A DNA stretch of 16,955 bases. Source: an uncultured Oscillospiraceae bacterium. GTDB taxonomy: Bacteria > Bacillota > Clostridia > Oscillospirales > Ruminococcaceae. Shown piece by piece: positions 1 to 6,302 of the stretch (positions within the stretch are counted from its first letter, which is position 1; the number at the start of each line of letters is the position of its first letter). Below the pieces are notes generated by a model that did not search any database, had not been told where the DNA came from, and saw only the letters and a program-made list of their open reading frames with translations. The stretch spans positions 1 through 16,955 of the forward strand of contig CAJUMS010000057.1 in NCBI GenBank assembly GCA_910587465.1, read 5' to 3'. The position numbers were made by a program, and so were the translations under genes.

Positions 1-551
1 CCGGATATCATGTTGAACGGATCGTTGTCGCGGCACTTACGGGTATGATGAACCAGCAGAATCGCGATCCGCAGCTTGTCCGCGAGATTTTTCAGCAATG
101 ACAGTTCCTTGTAGTCGGTTGCATAGCTAGCATCATCTCCCGAACGGATTTTCTGTAAGGTATCGATGATAATGATTTTGAGGTCTGTGTGCTGTGACTT
201 GAAGTTCTCAATCTGTTTTTCCAGAATGCCGCCAAGCGATCCAGCCATAATAGCGAAGTGCAGATTATCACTCGGTTCGCTTGTCAGCTCAAACAAGCGG
301 TTCTGTATTCGAGTGTAGCTGTCCTCCAAACACAAGTATAGTGCCGTACCCTGTTTCGTTTCCCGCCCAAGCACTTTTTCTCCTTTCGCAATACCAAGAG
401 CCATGTCGAGTGCCAGCCATGACTTCCCGACCTTTGGCGCTCCCGCCAAGATGAACAGTCCTGTTGAAATCATTCCGTCAACGCAGAATTCAATAGGTTT
501 GAGCGGTGTGGTCATCAGCTGTTCGCAGTTTACTGTTTTTAGTTCGTTCAA
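1..551 (-). CDS. RepA-like AAA_25 ATPase (5' part of gene, truncated by window edge)
   Basis: The first 183 residues of a RecA-fold ATPase of the AAA_25 (RepA/DnaB-like) family; the gene continues beyond base 1. Walker A is GAPKVGKS at residues 37-44. A Walker B strand of isoleucines ends in Asp130 (IIIIDT), and the VHHTRK motif typical of AAA_25 proteins comes near the window edge. No ATG is available: an in-frame stop lies six codons upstream of a TTG at 549-551, which has AGGAGG eight bases before it, so I call a TTG start. Family knowledge: such proteins are hexameric replication ATPases or helicases of plasmids and integrative elements, often near a primase or relaxase and an integrase. 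Inference: this is the edge of a mobile-element core. It is separated from the upstream same-strand gene by a terminator, so it probably has separate expression, although I found no good promoter between 552 and 704. Confidence 0.8.
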   Translation of the reverse strand, partial: MNELKTVNCEQLMTTPLKPIEFCVDGMISTGLFILAGAPKVGKSWLALDMALGIAKGEKVLGRETKQGTALYLCLEDSYTRIQNRLFELTSEPSDNLHFAIMAGSLGGILEKQIENFKSQHTDLKIIIIDTLQKIRSGDDASYATDYKELSLLKNLADKLRIAILLVHHTRKCRDNDPFNMIS

Positions 552-580
552 TAACTTGTCCTCCTGTCAAATAAATTTTC

Positions 581-614
581 CAAAAACAAAATCCCGCCGA
601 ATAACGACGGGATT
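581..614 (-). terminator. Rho-independent terminator of the 705-2162 gene
   Basis: Arms at 590-599 and 605-614 pair over ten positions around a five-base loop; one pair is G-U when read on the minus strand. The minus transcript then runs into a T-rich tract (581-589). It sits after the stop codon at 705 and before the TTG start at 551, so it should end transcription of the DUF234 ATPase gene. The rest of 552-704 holds no credible gene. Confidence 0.75.
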
Positions 615-704
615 GCCCTCTATATACCTACCGACACAAGGAAATGGTTTTATGCACACGAAAATAGGATTTTTAAAGTTTGTAGGATTGCACAAAGTTC
701 GCTT

Positions 705-2162
705 TTATTTTATAGAGGTTTTGCACGAAACAATATCCGCTAAATCACAGAGAGTAATTCTGCTATCTGAGCTTGCCGCCTCGACAATTTTCTCGTCAAA
801 TCCCGATTCGGAGAAGAGATAGTAATAAAACTCCGCGCGCTCCTGTTGCGAGATCAGCTTTGCCTTGGTATCCAGAAACTCGGAATATCTGAACGGTTGA
901 TTTCTGAACTTACACTCGCCGACCAGATATTGGCTCATGTCTTTTGAGGTTGCTAAAATATCAATCTCGGATTCGGCTTGCCGGGCGGAAGCCTTGTTTC
1001 TTACGGTCGTCTTACCCCACCAGCGACCGATTTTTGAGTATCGGAACGGCAATGCGTCCGCTTTTTGCAGCTTGCGGACATACTCGCGGCAAATATCCTC
1101 GAACACCGCTGCCGCGAATTCGTGCAGACTTGGTTCAACGGAGTACTTGTATACGCCGTCCACATCGCCCGATTCCAGCTCGGAGTAATTTATGAACACA
1201 AACGCATACCAGAAACGGAAAAAGTTATCGGTCAGCTTGTACAAGCCGCGATTAGTGTTCGCTTTTTCCTTAACGCTTTCGGACACAGAGAATTCGCGCT
1301 GCACGATACCAAGCTCGATCAGATTTTTCAGATATACGCTTGTCTTTGAAGTATCCTCGATAAGCGACTTCATACTTATGTCGTTCAGCCGTGTGTTTCC
1401 AAGAGCCACCGCCTCAATGACCGAATTATAAAGCGGAGTTTCGCGCAGCTCCTGGCGCAGCAGGAACTCAACCTCGCTGTACAATGCACAGCCCTTTGTG
1501 AGAATATTTTTTTTGATATTTTCTGCAAGAGAGAGCTTGTTGTCAAATTGCTTTAAATAATGCGGTATGCCGCCGAGCACGGAGTATGCAAGCACCTTAT
1601 CTCTGTCGGAATAATCCGGGAAGAACTTTATCGAGTCATAAAATCCCATTTCGGTCATTTTATAAATTCCCGTGGCTCTGCCGTAAAGAGGATTTTTCTC
1701 GGAAAGCAAGTCCTTTTCAATGAAGCTCATCGCGCTGCCGCAAAGAACTATCATCACGTTCTCGTCCTTTAAAAACTCATCCCAAAGATTTTGCAGCGTT
1801 GACGGGATCGCGGCGTTGCCCTTGCACATATACGGAAACTCGTCGATAACGAGCAGACGTTTTTGATCTCCGTAAGGCAAGTCTGCCACCGAACGGAATG
1901 CCTTTTCCCAATCTGCAAATTCCGTGATGTATGCGGCAGCCGGTATTTTCTCTTTCAGCATTTTCTCGGAAAACGCTTTAAGCTGCATCTTATCACCGCA
2001 CTCACGACACGAAAAAAAGATGTGCGGTTTGCCCTTGCAAAACTGTCGCAGCGTTTCTGTTTTGCCGACACGCCGCCTGCCGTACAGTACCACAAGCTGA
2101 CCGCCCGCTTGAGAATATTTGTCCTCTAAAAAGTTAAGCTCACTTTCTCTGCCTATAAACAT
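705..2162 (-). CDS. ATPase_2/DUF234 family P-loop ATPase with C-terminal nuclease-like domain
   Basis: 485 residues. Walker A is GRRRVGKT at 28-35 and Walker B is LLVIDE at 103-108, followed by a sensor-like VLCGSA segment; this is the STAND-like ATPase_2 family first described in archaea. A winged-helix-like middle region follows. The C-terminal DUF234-type domain carries Asp401 (in SEIDIL) and Glu416-x-Lys418 (GECK), the spacing of a PD-(D/E)xK nuclease fold. Family knowledge: these ATPases are widespread in archaea and Clostridia, have no settled function and are suspected conflict or nucleic-acid proteins. The start has AGGAG just upstream and a perfect promoter at 2215-2243. It is transcribed away from the AAA_14/DUF4143 ATPase and ends at its own terminator, so it is monocistronic. 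GC content is visibly higher than in the 3751-6178 genes. The nuclease assignment is inferred from motif spacing. Confidence 0.85.
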   Translation of the reverse strand: MFIGRESELNFLEDKYSQAGGQLVVLYGRRRVGKTETLRQFCKGKPHIFFSCRECGDKMQLKAFSEKMLKEKIPAAAYITEFADWEKAFRSVADLPYGDQKRLLVIDEFPYMCKGNAAIPSTLQNLWDEFLKDENVMIVLCGSAMSFIEKDLLSEKNPLYGRATGIYKMTEMGFYDSIKFFPDYSDRDKVLAYSVLGGIPHYLKQFDNKLSLAENIKKNILTKGCALYSEVEFLLRQELRETPLYNSVIEAVALGNTRLNDISMKSLIEDTSKTSVYLKNLIELGIVQREFSVSESVKEKANTNRGLYKLTDNFFRFWYAFVFINYSELESGDVDGVYKYSVEPSLHEFAAAVFEDICREYVRKLQKADALPFRYSKIGRWWGKTTVRNKASARQAESEIDILATSKDMSQYLVGECKFRNQPFRYSEFLDTKAKLISQQERAEFYYYLFSESGFDEKIVEAASSDSRITLCDLADIVSCKTSIK

Positions 2163-2178
2163 AACTGCTCTCCTTATT

Positions 2179-2223
2179 ATCTAATTTAGATTTAGTAAAT
2201 CGTGATTTGATATTATTGTATCA
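2179..2223. promoter_or_regulatory. Chain of overlapping palindromes in the divergent promoter region (possible operators)
   Basis: Four inverted repeats follow one another: ATCTAA-T-TTAGAT (2179-2191), GATTTA-G-TAAATC (2189-2201), AAATC-GT-GATTT (2197-2208) and TGATA-N6-TATCA (2208-2223). The last covers the -10 box of the minus-strand gene, and the third falls on its expected transcription start. They could be operator sites or a 5' UTR structure. The DNA is AT-rich, so chance contributes; the chaining is what stands out. Confidence 0.4.
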
Positions 2224-2243
2224 TATTTAATACAAAATGTCAA
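2215..2243 (-). promoter_or_regulatory. SigA-type promoter of the DUF234 ATPase gene
   Basis: On the minus strand, TTGACA (2243-2238) and TACAAT (2220-2215) are separated by exactly 17 bases. Transcription should begin near 2208, giving a leader of about 45 bases with a ribosome binding site in front of the ATG at 2162. Confidence 0.85.
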
Positions 2244-2302
2244 GCGGAAAATATAAAAATCTAAAATTATAATGAGTTTTTACGGAAATTCAGCAAAAAC
2301 CG

Positions 2303-2331
2303 TTGACATATCGGAAGTTTTTGGGTATAAT
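2303..2331 (+). promoter_or_regulatory. SigA-type promoter of the AAA_14/DUF4143 gene
   Basis: TTGACA (2303-2308) and TATAAT (2326-2331), a perfect consensus with 17-base spacing. The predicted transcription start is near 2338, at or after the upstream ATG at 2337. That argues for translation from the second ATG at 2352. Confidence 0.88.
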
Positions 2332-2351
2332 ATGTAATGAGGAGTGATGAT

Positions 2352-3551
2352 ATGATTATCCGACCGCATTATATGAAAATGCTGAAAACGTACAGAGATG
2401 TTCCGCTGGTAAAGATATTGGCGGGTGTCCGCCGCTGCGGGAAGTCAACGATTTTGGAAATGCTGCGCGACGATTTGAAAAGCAGCGGCATTCCCGACGA
2501 TCACATAATATTTGAACGATATACCTCCGAGTATATAGACGAGAATATGACCGACAGAGATATGCACAATGCCATCAAGGAGAAAATGACCGACAAAGAC
2601 CGGTATTATATTTTGCTTGATGAGGTTCAGGAGATCAGCGGTTGGGAAAAGGCGGTAAACAGTCTGCTTGAAAATGAGAATACCGATATTTATGTTACGG
2701 GATCGAATTCCAAGCTGATGTCAAGCGAGATCTCAACATATTTGACTGGAAGATATATTTCTATACCCGTGTTTACGCTGTCCTTTGCCGAATATCTTGA
2801 TTTCAAAAAGTCAAGCGGCGGGTCTGAAAAAGAACTGCTGAACGAATATATTCGGACGGGAGGTTTTCCAATCGTTGCGCTCGGAAATTTTGACGACCGT
2901 TCCGTGTATCAGATAGTAGAAGGAATTTACACCTCCGTAATCACTAACGATATTTCCAGGCGACACAATGTAACAAATATTGATCTGTTCAATCGTGTGG
3001 TAAAATATATTGTTGAGAATGTCGGAAAGTCGTTTTCCGCAAACGCTATCGTGAAGTTTTTGAAAGGAGAGGGACGCTCTCTTTCAGTTGAGACAGTCTA
3101 CAAATATCTTGAATGGCTGGAAAAGGCGTTTGTGATCTACCGCTGTCAACGTTACGATCTGCAAGGAAAGTCCGTTTTGAAAACACAGGAAAAATTCTAT
3201 CTTGCGGATGCGTCGCTGAAATATTGTATAATGGGATTTAACCCGAGGTCAATTGCTTCAATGCTTGAGAATATAGTTTATTTTGAGCTGCTTAGGCGGG
3301 GATATGAGGTGTATATCGGAAAGCTCAACACATGGGAGATCGATTTTGTGGCCGTACAGCGCGATGAGCGTGTGTATGTTCAGGTGTGCCGCAATCTTCC
3401 CGAGGACTCAGATCGTGAGATAGGAAATCTTTTGGATATAAAAGATCACTACCCCAAGTATGTGGTGACGCTCGACGAACTTGCGGGCGGCAATATCAAC
3501 GGCGTTAAGATCGTACATTTGTCGGACTTACTTCTGAGCGACGGGCTGTAA
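2352..3551 (+). CDS. AAA_14 / DUF4143 family ATP-binding protein
   Basis: 399 residues. Walker A is GVRRCGKST at 25-33; a Walker B of type YYILLDEVQEI follows, then the GS-containing VTGSNSKLM sensor region and a winged-helix segment. The C-terminal DUF4143 domain has EIDFVA (Asp331) and VYVQVC, a pattern like a degenerate PD-(D/E)xK nuclease core with Gln in place of Glu. Start choice: an in-frame ATG at 2337 coincides with the predicted transcription start, while the ATG at 2352 has AGGAG at 2340-2344 seven bases upstream, so I use 2352. Family knowledge: these proteins are extremely common, often multicopy, in gut Clostridia and Bacteroidota and have no firm function. A second, broken copy of the 3' end lies at 9451-9671. 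The gene appears monocistronic; an imperfect hairpin without a U-tract follows at 3552-3588. Confidence 0.88.
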   Translation: MIIRPHYMKMLKTYRDVPLVKILAGVRRCGKSTILEMLRDDLKSSGIPDDHIIFERYTSEYIDENMTDRDMHNAIKEKMTDKDRYYILLDEVQEISGWEKAVNSLLENENTDIYVTGSNSKLMSSEISTYLTGRYISIPVFTLSFAEYLDFKKSSGGSEKELLNEYIRTGGFPIVALGNFDDRSVYQIVEGIYTSVITNDISRRHNVTNIDLFNRVVKYIVENVGKSFSANAIVKFLKGEGRSLSVETVYKYLEWLEKAFVIYRCQRYDLQGKSVLKTQEKFYLADASLKYCIMGFNPRSIASMLENIVYFELLRRGYEVYIGKLNTWEIDFVAVQRDERVYVQVCRNLPEDSDREIGNLLDIKDHYPKYVVTLDELAGGNINGVKIVHLSDLLLSDGL

Positions 3552-3588
3552 GGAACAGAATATTTCTCGTTTAATGTTCTGTGATTCC
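3552..3588 (+). terminator. Imperfect hairpin after the DUF4143 gene (possible terminator)
   Basis: GGAA-CAGAATATT pairs with AATGTTCTG-TGA-TTCC, with a three-base bulge and one G-U pair, around a seven-base loop directly after the stop codon. No T-run follows, so termination here would be weak or factor-dependent. Confidence 0.35.
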
Positions 3589-3697
3589 TCAAAATGCTAT
3601 AGATCTTTGCGTTATTGTACAAATGCAAGCGTAAATGTTTGAAAGTCTTGTTAAACCGGAAATTCATATATTTTTCTCTGAAAAAGGCAAATAACTA

Positions 3698-3726
3698 TTG
3701 ACAAAATCGTTTTAATGTGCTATAAT
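3698..3726 (+). promoter_or_regulatory. SigA-type promoter of the SMC-like ATPase gene
   Basis: TTGACA (3698-3703), 17 bases, TATAAT (3721-3726). The ribosome binding site GAGGTGA (3738-3744) lies six bases before the ATG at 3751. The rest of 3589-3697 shows nothing recognisable. Confidence 0.88.
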
Positions 3727-3750
3727 AATTTATGAAAGAGGTGATTTACT

Positions 3751-5043
3751 ATGCTTAATTGTTCCTTGAAATCGTTGTTTGCAGAAAATTACGCCCCTTT
3801 TGCTGAACGTTTTGATTTTACAACTGCTGCGGATATTACAAAAAAGGAGTTTGCTGAGAATACTTTTAAGCATGGCGATATTTATTATAATAAGGTATCA
3901 TATATCTACGGTGCAAATGGGTCTGGCAAGTCTTTTTTTTGTAGAACCCTAAAGGAAATTCAGCGGCTATTAGCATTGTCACCAATACTTTTGGTTAATG
4001 ATGCACAGATGCTGTCTATGCCTCAGTTTAAAGGAATCGATTCTCCAATCCCACATTTTGCATATGATACGTCATATGAGAAAAAGCCTATAAAACTTGG
4101 TGTTGAATTGGTGATTAATGAAGTTATTTATCACTATGAATTTGACATTCTTGATAAAGAAGTGATATTTGAATTGCTCACTAAAAAATACCGTAGAACG
4201 GAAACTCTGCTTCGACGAACCTCAGCATCTTACAAATCTATTGAGTTAAAGTCGGATTTCAGAGATTTTGACAGTAAAGTAGTTAAGAATGAGGCTTTGT
4301 GTTTGCCTATGCTTGCTATGTTGAATAATGGACTTGCGAGAAAATTGGTGACAGCTATTAGTAGCATAGATGTATTAAATATGACGAATCCAGTACCATA
4401 CTCGCGAGATGTTTCGACATCTTTTTCAGAAGAACGTTTAAAAAAATATGTTCTTGCGTTAAAGAAGGCTGATCCTACAATCAGGAAATTAAAGGTAAAC
4501 TTAAAGCAAGAAGAAACAGGACGTCAAAAAATTGGTTCAGATGATTTTGAGAATAAGGAAATTATTTCCACTAAAACCACGCTTGAGGTGACAAGCGAAC
4601 ATGCTGTTTTTGATAATGGCGTAGAAACTGCAAGCATTCCTATTGATTTTTTTATGGAAGAATCGCTTGGAACGTCGAAACTGTTTTCTACATTACCACA
4701 GCTTTATGGTGTTCTGGAAAACGGCGGTGTTCTTTTTTTAGATGAGATTGAGAACGGACTCCATCTATCGTTGGTTAGAGAGCTTATTTCTCTTTTTCTT
4801 GACGATCGTTCCAATCCAAACCATGCTCAACTAATTTGTACTTCACATCAGCCGTTGCTGGTAGATAAGAATGTTAGGCGAGATCAAGTTTGGGTAGCAT
4901 CAAAAGATGAGTTCGGCAAGAGTAGTCTTACTTGTGTAAGTGAACTCAAGCTGTCAAAAGCCAAACTTGATATCTCTAAAAAACTTCTTGAAGGTGCACT
5001 TGGTTGCAATCCAGGTCTATTCTTTGAAGAATTTCGTACATAG
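3751..5043 (+). CDS. AAA_15/AAA_21-type (COG1106-like) ATPase, SMC/ABC-class
   Basis: 430 residues. Walker A is GANGSGKS at 54-61. A long insertion of mostly helices and charged strands follows, then an ABC-signature-like ESLGTSKL, Walker B VLFLDE (327-332, with the catalytic Glu332 in the DEIENG loop) and the TSH switch at 364-366 (CTSHQPLL). This layout is that of the AAA_15/21 ATPases found with abortive-infection and OLD-like systems (AbiLi, RloA-like). Family knowledge: in several anti-phage systems such ATPases act as sensors controlling a partner effector; here no effector domain is fused. The likely partner is the 299-residue protein downstream, though a 235-base gap with a minus-strand RNA gene separates them. 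Codon use is visibly more AT-rich than in the flanking ATPase and RecQ genes, suggesting separate acquisition. ATPase assignment is firm; the defence role is inferred. Confidence 0.85.
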   Translation: MLNCSLKSLFAENYAPFAERFDFTTAADITKKEFAENTFKHGDIYYNKVSYIYGANGSGKSFFCRTLKEIQRLLALSPILLVNDAQMLSMPQFKGIDSPIPHFAYDTSYEKKPIKLGVELVINEVIYHYEFDILDKEVIFELLTKKYRRTETLLRRTSASYKSIELKSDFRDFDSKVVKNEALCLPMLAMLNNGLARKLVTAISSIDVLNMTNPVPYSRDVSTSFSEERLKKYVLALKKADPTIRKLKVNLKQEETGRQKIGSDDFENKEIISTKTTLEVTSEHAVFDNGVETASIPIDFFMEESLGTSKLFSTLPQLYGVLENGGVLFLDEIENGLHLSLVRELISLFLDDRSNPNHAQLICTSHQPLLVDKNVRRDQVWVASKDEFGKSSLTCVSELKLSKAKLDISKKLLEGALGCNPGLFFEEFRT

Positions 5044-5062
5044 ATAAAATAACACAGATTGG

Positions 5063-5094
5063 ACAAAAGAAAAACACCGAGCGGCAACTCGGTG
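5063..5094 (-). terminator. Rho-independent terminator of the minus-strand small RNA
   Basis: CACCGAG (5075-5081) and CTCGGTG (5088-5094) form a perfect seven-pair stem around CGGCAA. Only the minus strand has a U-tract (TTTTTCTTTTG, 5074-5064), so it terminates leftward transcription and does not serve the plus-strand ATPase gene, which ends 20 bases away. The stem resembles the last hairpin of many tracrRNAs, but also common Firmicute terminators. Confidence 0.8.
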
Positions 5095-5141
5095 CTTATG
5101 AGACAACAAAAGCACATTTTTGTGAAATGGTTATCCCTACA
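5067..5141 (-). ncRNA. Putative orphan small RNA of about 75 nt
   Basis: Between two plus-strand genes the minus strand carries a full transcription unit: TTGCAC-17-TATAAT, a predicted start near 5141 and a strong intrinsic terminator at 5094-5064. The transcript could form a short CACA/UGUG hairpin (or the alternative ACAAAA/UUUUGU) before the terminator stem. A GTTAT/ATAAC inverted repeat covers its 5' end and the DNA just upstream. It contains no ribosome binding site; its only AUG (5117) opens a reading frame that runs past the terminator and antisense into the ATPase gene, so I do not think it is coding. It converges on the ATPase gene and diverges from the 299-residue protein gene. Function unknown: it could be a regulator, a ribonucleoprotein component of the neighbouring pair, or a stray element. 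I recognise no known RNA family. Confidence 0.6.
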
Positions 5142-5147
5142 ATAACT

Positions 5148-5176
5148 ATTATATCACACTTTTTTGAAATGTGCAA
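5148..5176 (-). promoter_or_regulatory. Promoter of the minus-strand small RNA
   Basis: On the minus strand, TTGCAC (5176-5171) and TATAAT (5153-5148) are exactly 17 bases apart. No minus-strand gene starts within reach, and a terminator lies about 55 bases downstream. Confidence 0.75.
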
Positions 5177-5278
5177 TAGGAAATTTGTGTCGGAAAGGAA
5201 AAAACATAAGCTTTTCGCCTAATTTGTGATTAAATACATTAAAAACCATAATAATTATTTTTTAGGAGGCGAAATAAT

Positions 5279-6178
5279 ATGCTTACAATTAGCGATTATT
5301 TTAACTTTGGCTGTAAAGGTCATGAAAACTTTAATTTCGTTGATGTTGATTTGTCTGACGATACCAAACTTTTCATCGATCCATTGCTTATTGAAAGTTC
5401 CGTTGATCCTTGGAGCAAAGGTGCAAATGCAGTTCTGCAGTCATATATGAACTGTCTCTTTACAGCTTTTAGAGACAAAACACCAGAAAGACGTGCTTTG
5501 CTGATGCATGCAAGGGAACAAAATGCGACAAAACTTGGTTACGGAAATGGGTACAACGGAAAAGGAAAATCTCCCGATGGACTTTTTTCAAGCTTGAAAG
5601 GTCTTTCTGAACTTATACGAAAGATACCCACCATTAATAAGGCATCAGATCTCAAGGTGTTTGTGCAGAAGTTCGGTGAAGATAATATGTCTGATCTTAT
5701 CACCAACATACTCCATCTTCAACTGAATGAATTTACTATCCAGGAACTAACAAGATGGGGTGCTGTTCCCGACACCCAAAGTGCTTTCTGGACTTGGGAT
5801 TTGAACATCAATAGATGGGAACAGGTCACCAGACCGTGCTACACATATCGTGGCAAGGAACTTCTTCTCGTACCTAAGTGGACTGTACGAAAAAATTATC
5901 TTTTTTCCGTTCATCAATATCTCTATACGGTAATTATTGACAGAATTCGCGAAAATGGATATGAGGGCTGGTCTAAGGAAGATATTTGGAGTAATATACC
6001 AAGGCAGTCTGATGATTGGGAATATCAGTTTATCGTGAATAATACTGTTGATGATCCAACTCTGTTAACTAAGTATCATGAGCGAATTCCCAAACACTAC
6101 AAGCGTTCTTATGGAAGCATGTCCGATGATGATCTTGATATGATGATATACGGAAAAGCATTCCACAAAATAGCGTAG
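5279..6178 (+). CDS. Hypothetical protein, likely partner of the upstream ATPase
   Basis: 299 residues, not recognised. The N-terminus has a hydrophobic LFIDPLLIE segment (about residues 30-38), an arrangement I associate with uncharacterised proteins of accessory islands. The middle is helical and charged; a Trp-rich stretch (AFWTWDLNINRWEQV) leads to a basic segment KELLLVPKWTVRKNY, and the C-terminus is acidic then basic. There is no signal peptide, membrane segment, P-loop or clear nuclease triad. The start is well supported: AGGAGG at 5264-5269, nine bases before the ATG. I see only a weak promoter-like sequence (TTGTGA to CATAAT, 5224-5253). It shares the AT-rich composition and strand of the 430-residue ATPase, which supports a two-gene module. 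If that ATPase is a sensor, this protein would be the effector or its regulator; that is inference from context only. A strong hairpin follows the stop. Confidence 0.7.
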   Translation: MLTISDYFNFGCKGHENFNFVDVDLSDDTKLFIDPLLIESSVDPWSKGANAVLQSYMNCLFTAFRDKTPERRALLMHAREQNATKLGYGNGYNGKGKSPDGLFSSLKGLSELIRKIPTINKASDLKVFVQKFGEDNMSDLITNILHLQLNEFTIQELTRWGAVPDTQSAFWTWDLNINRWEQVTRPCYTYRGKELLLVPKWTVRKNYLFSVHQYLYTVIIDRIRENGYEGWSKEDIWSNIPRQSDDWEYQFIVNNTVDDPTLLTKYHERIPKHYKRSYGSMSDDDLDMMIYGKAFHKIA

Positions 6179-6189
6179 ATTTTTTAACG

Positions 6190-6220
6190 GAAGGGCAGAG
6201 TGCATCTTGCTCTGCCCTTC
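6190..6220 (+). terminator. Strong hairpin after the 299-residue protein gene (likely terminator)
   Basis: GAAGGGCAGAG (6190-6200) and CTCTGCCCTTC (6210-6220) pair perfectly over 11 bases around a nine-base loop, 11 bases after the stop codon. Neither side has a long U-tract (plus side TAATATTG), but stem strength and position favour termination before the RecQ operon. Confidence 0.6.
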
Positions 6221-6302
6221 TAATATTGTTGGTATACGAAATTATGAAGACATAGCAAATCGTACGATAAAATGCCATTATTAGGGATAAAGGAGAAATG
6301 GG

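Noticed and set aside
552..704. Short open tail on the minus strand before the AAA_25 gene, considered as a leader peptide
   Set aside because: Only about 14 codons from the preceding stop, with no start codon or ribosome binding site.
403..822. Plus-strand open frame opposite the AAA_25 gene
   Set aside because: It is antisense to the clear Walker A region and spans a terminator and two gene ends; no family resemblance.
2337..2351. Upstream ATG of the AAA_14/DUF4143 gene as start
   Set aside because: It lies at the predicted transcription start and has no ribosome binding site, while the ATG at 2352 has a well-placed AGGAG.
3449..3667. Minus-strand open frame that shares its C-terminus with another at 9569-9778
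   Set aside because: Both are the antisense of the duplicated DUF4143 gene end, so their similarity only reflects the repeat.
4884..5117. Minus-strand Cys-rich reading frame of 77 codons starting inside the small RNA
   Set aside because: It has no ribosome binding site, runs through the intrinsic terminator and then antisense to the end of the ATPase gene.
5067..5141. Small RNA as a Cas9 tracrRNA because of its GCACCGAG-type 3' hairpin
   Set aside because: No repeat array, anti-repeat or cas gene is visible in the window, and this stem type is common in Firmicute terminators.
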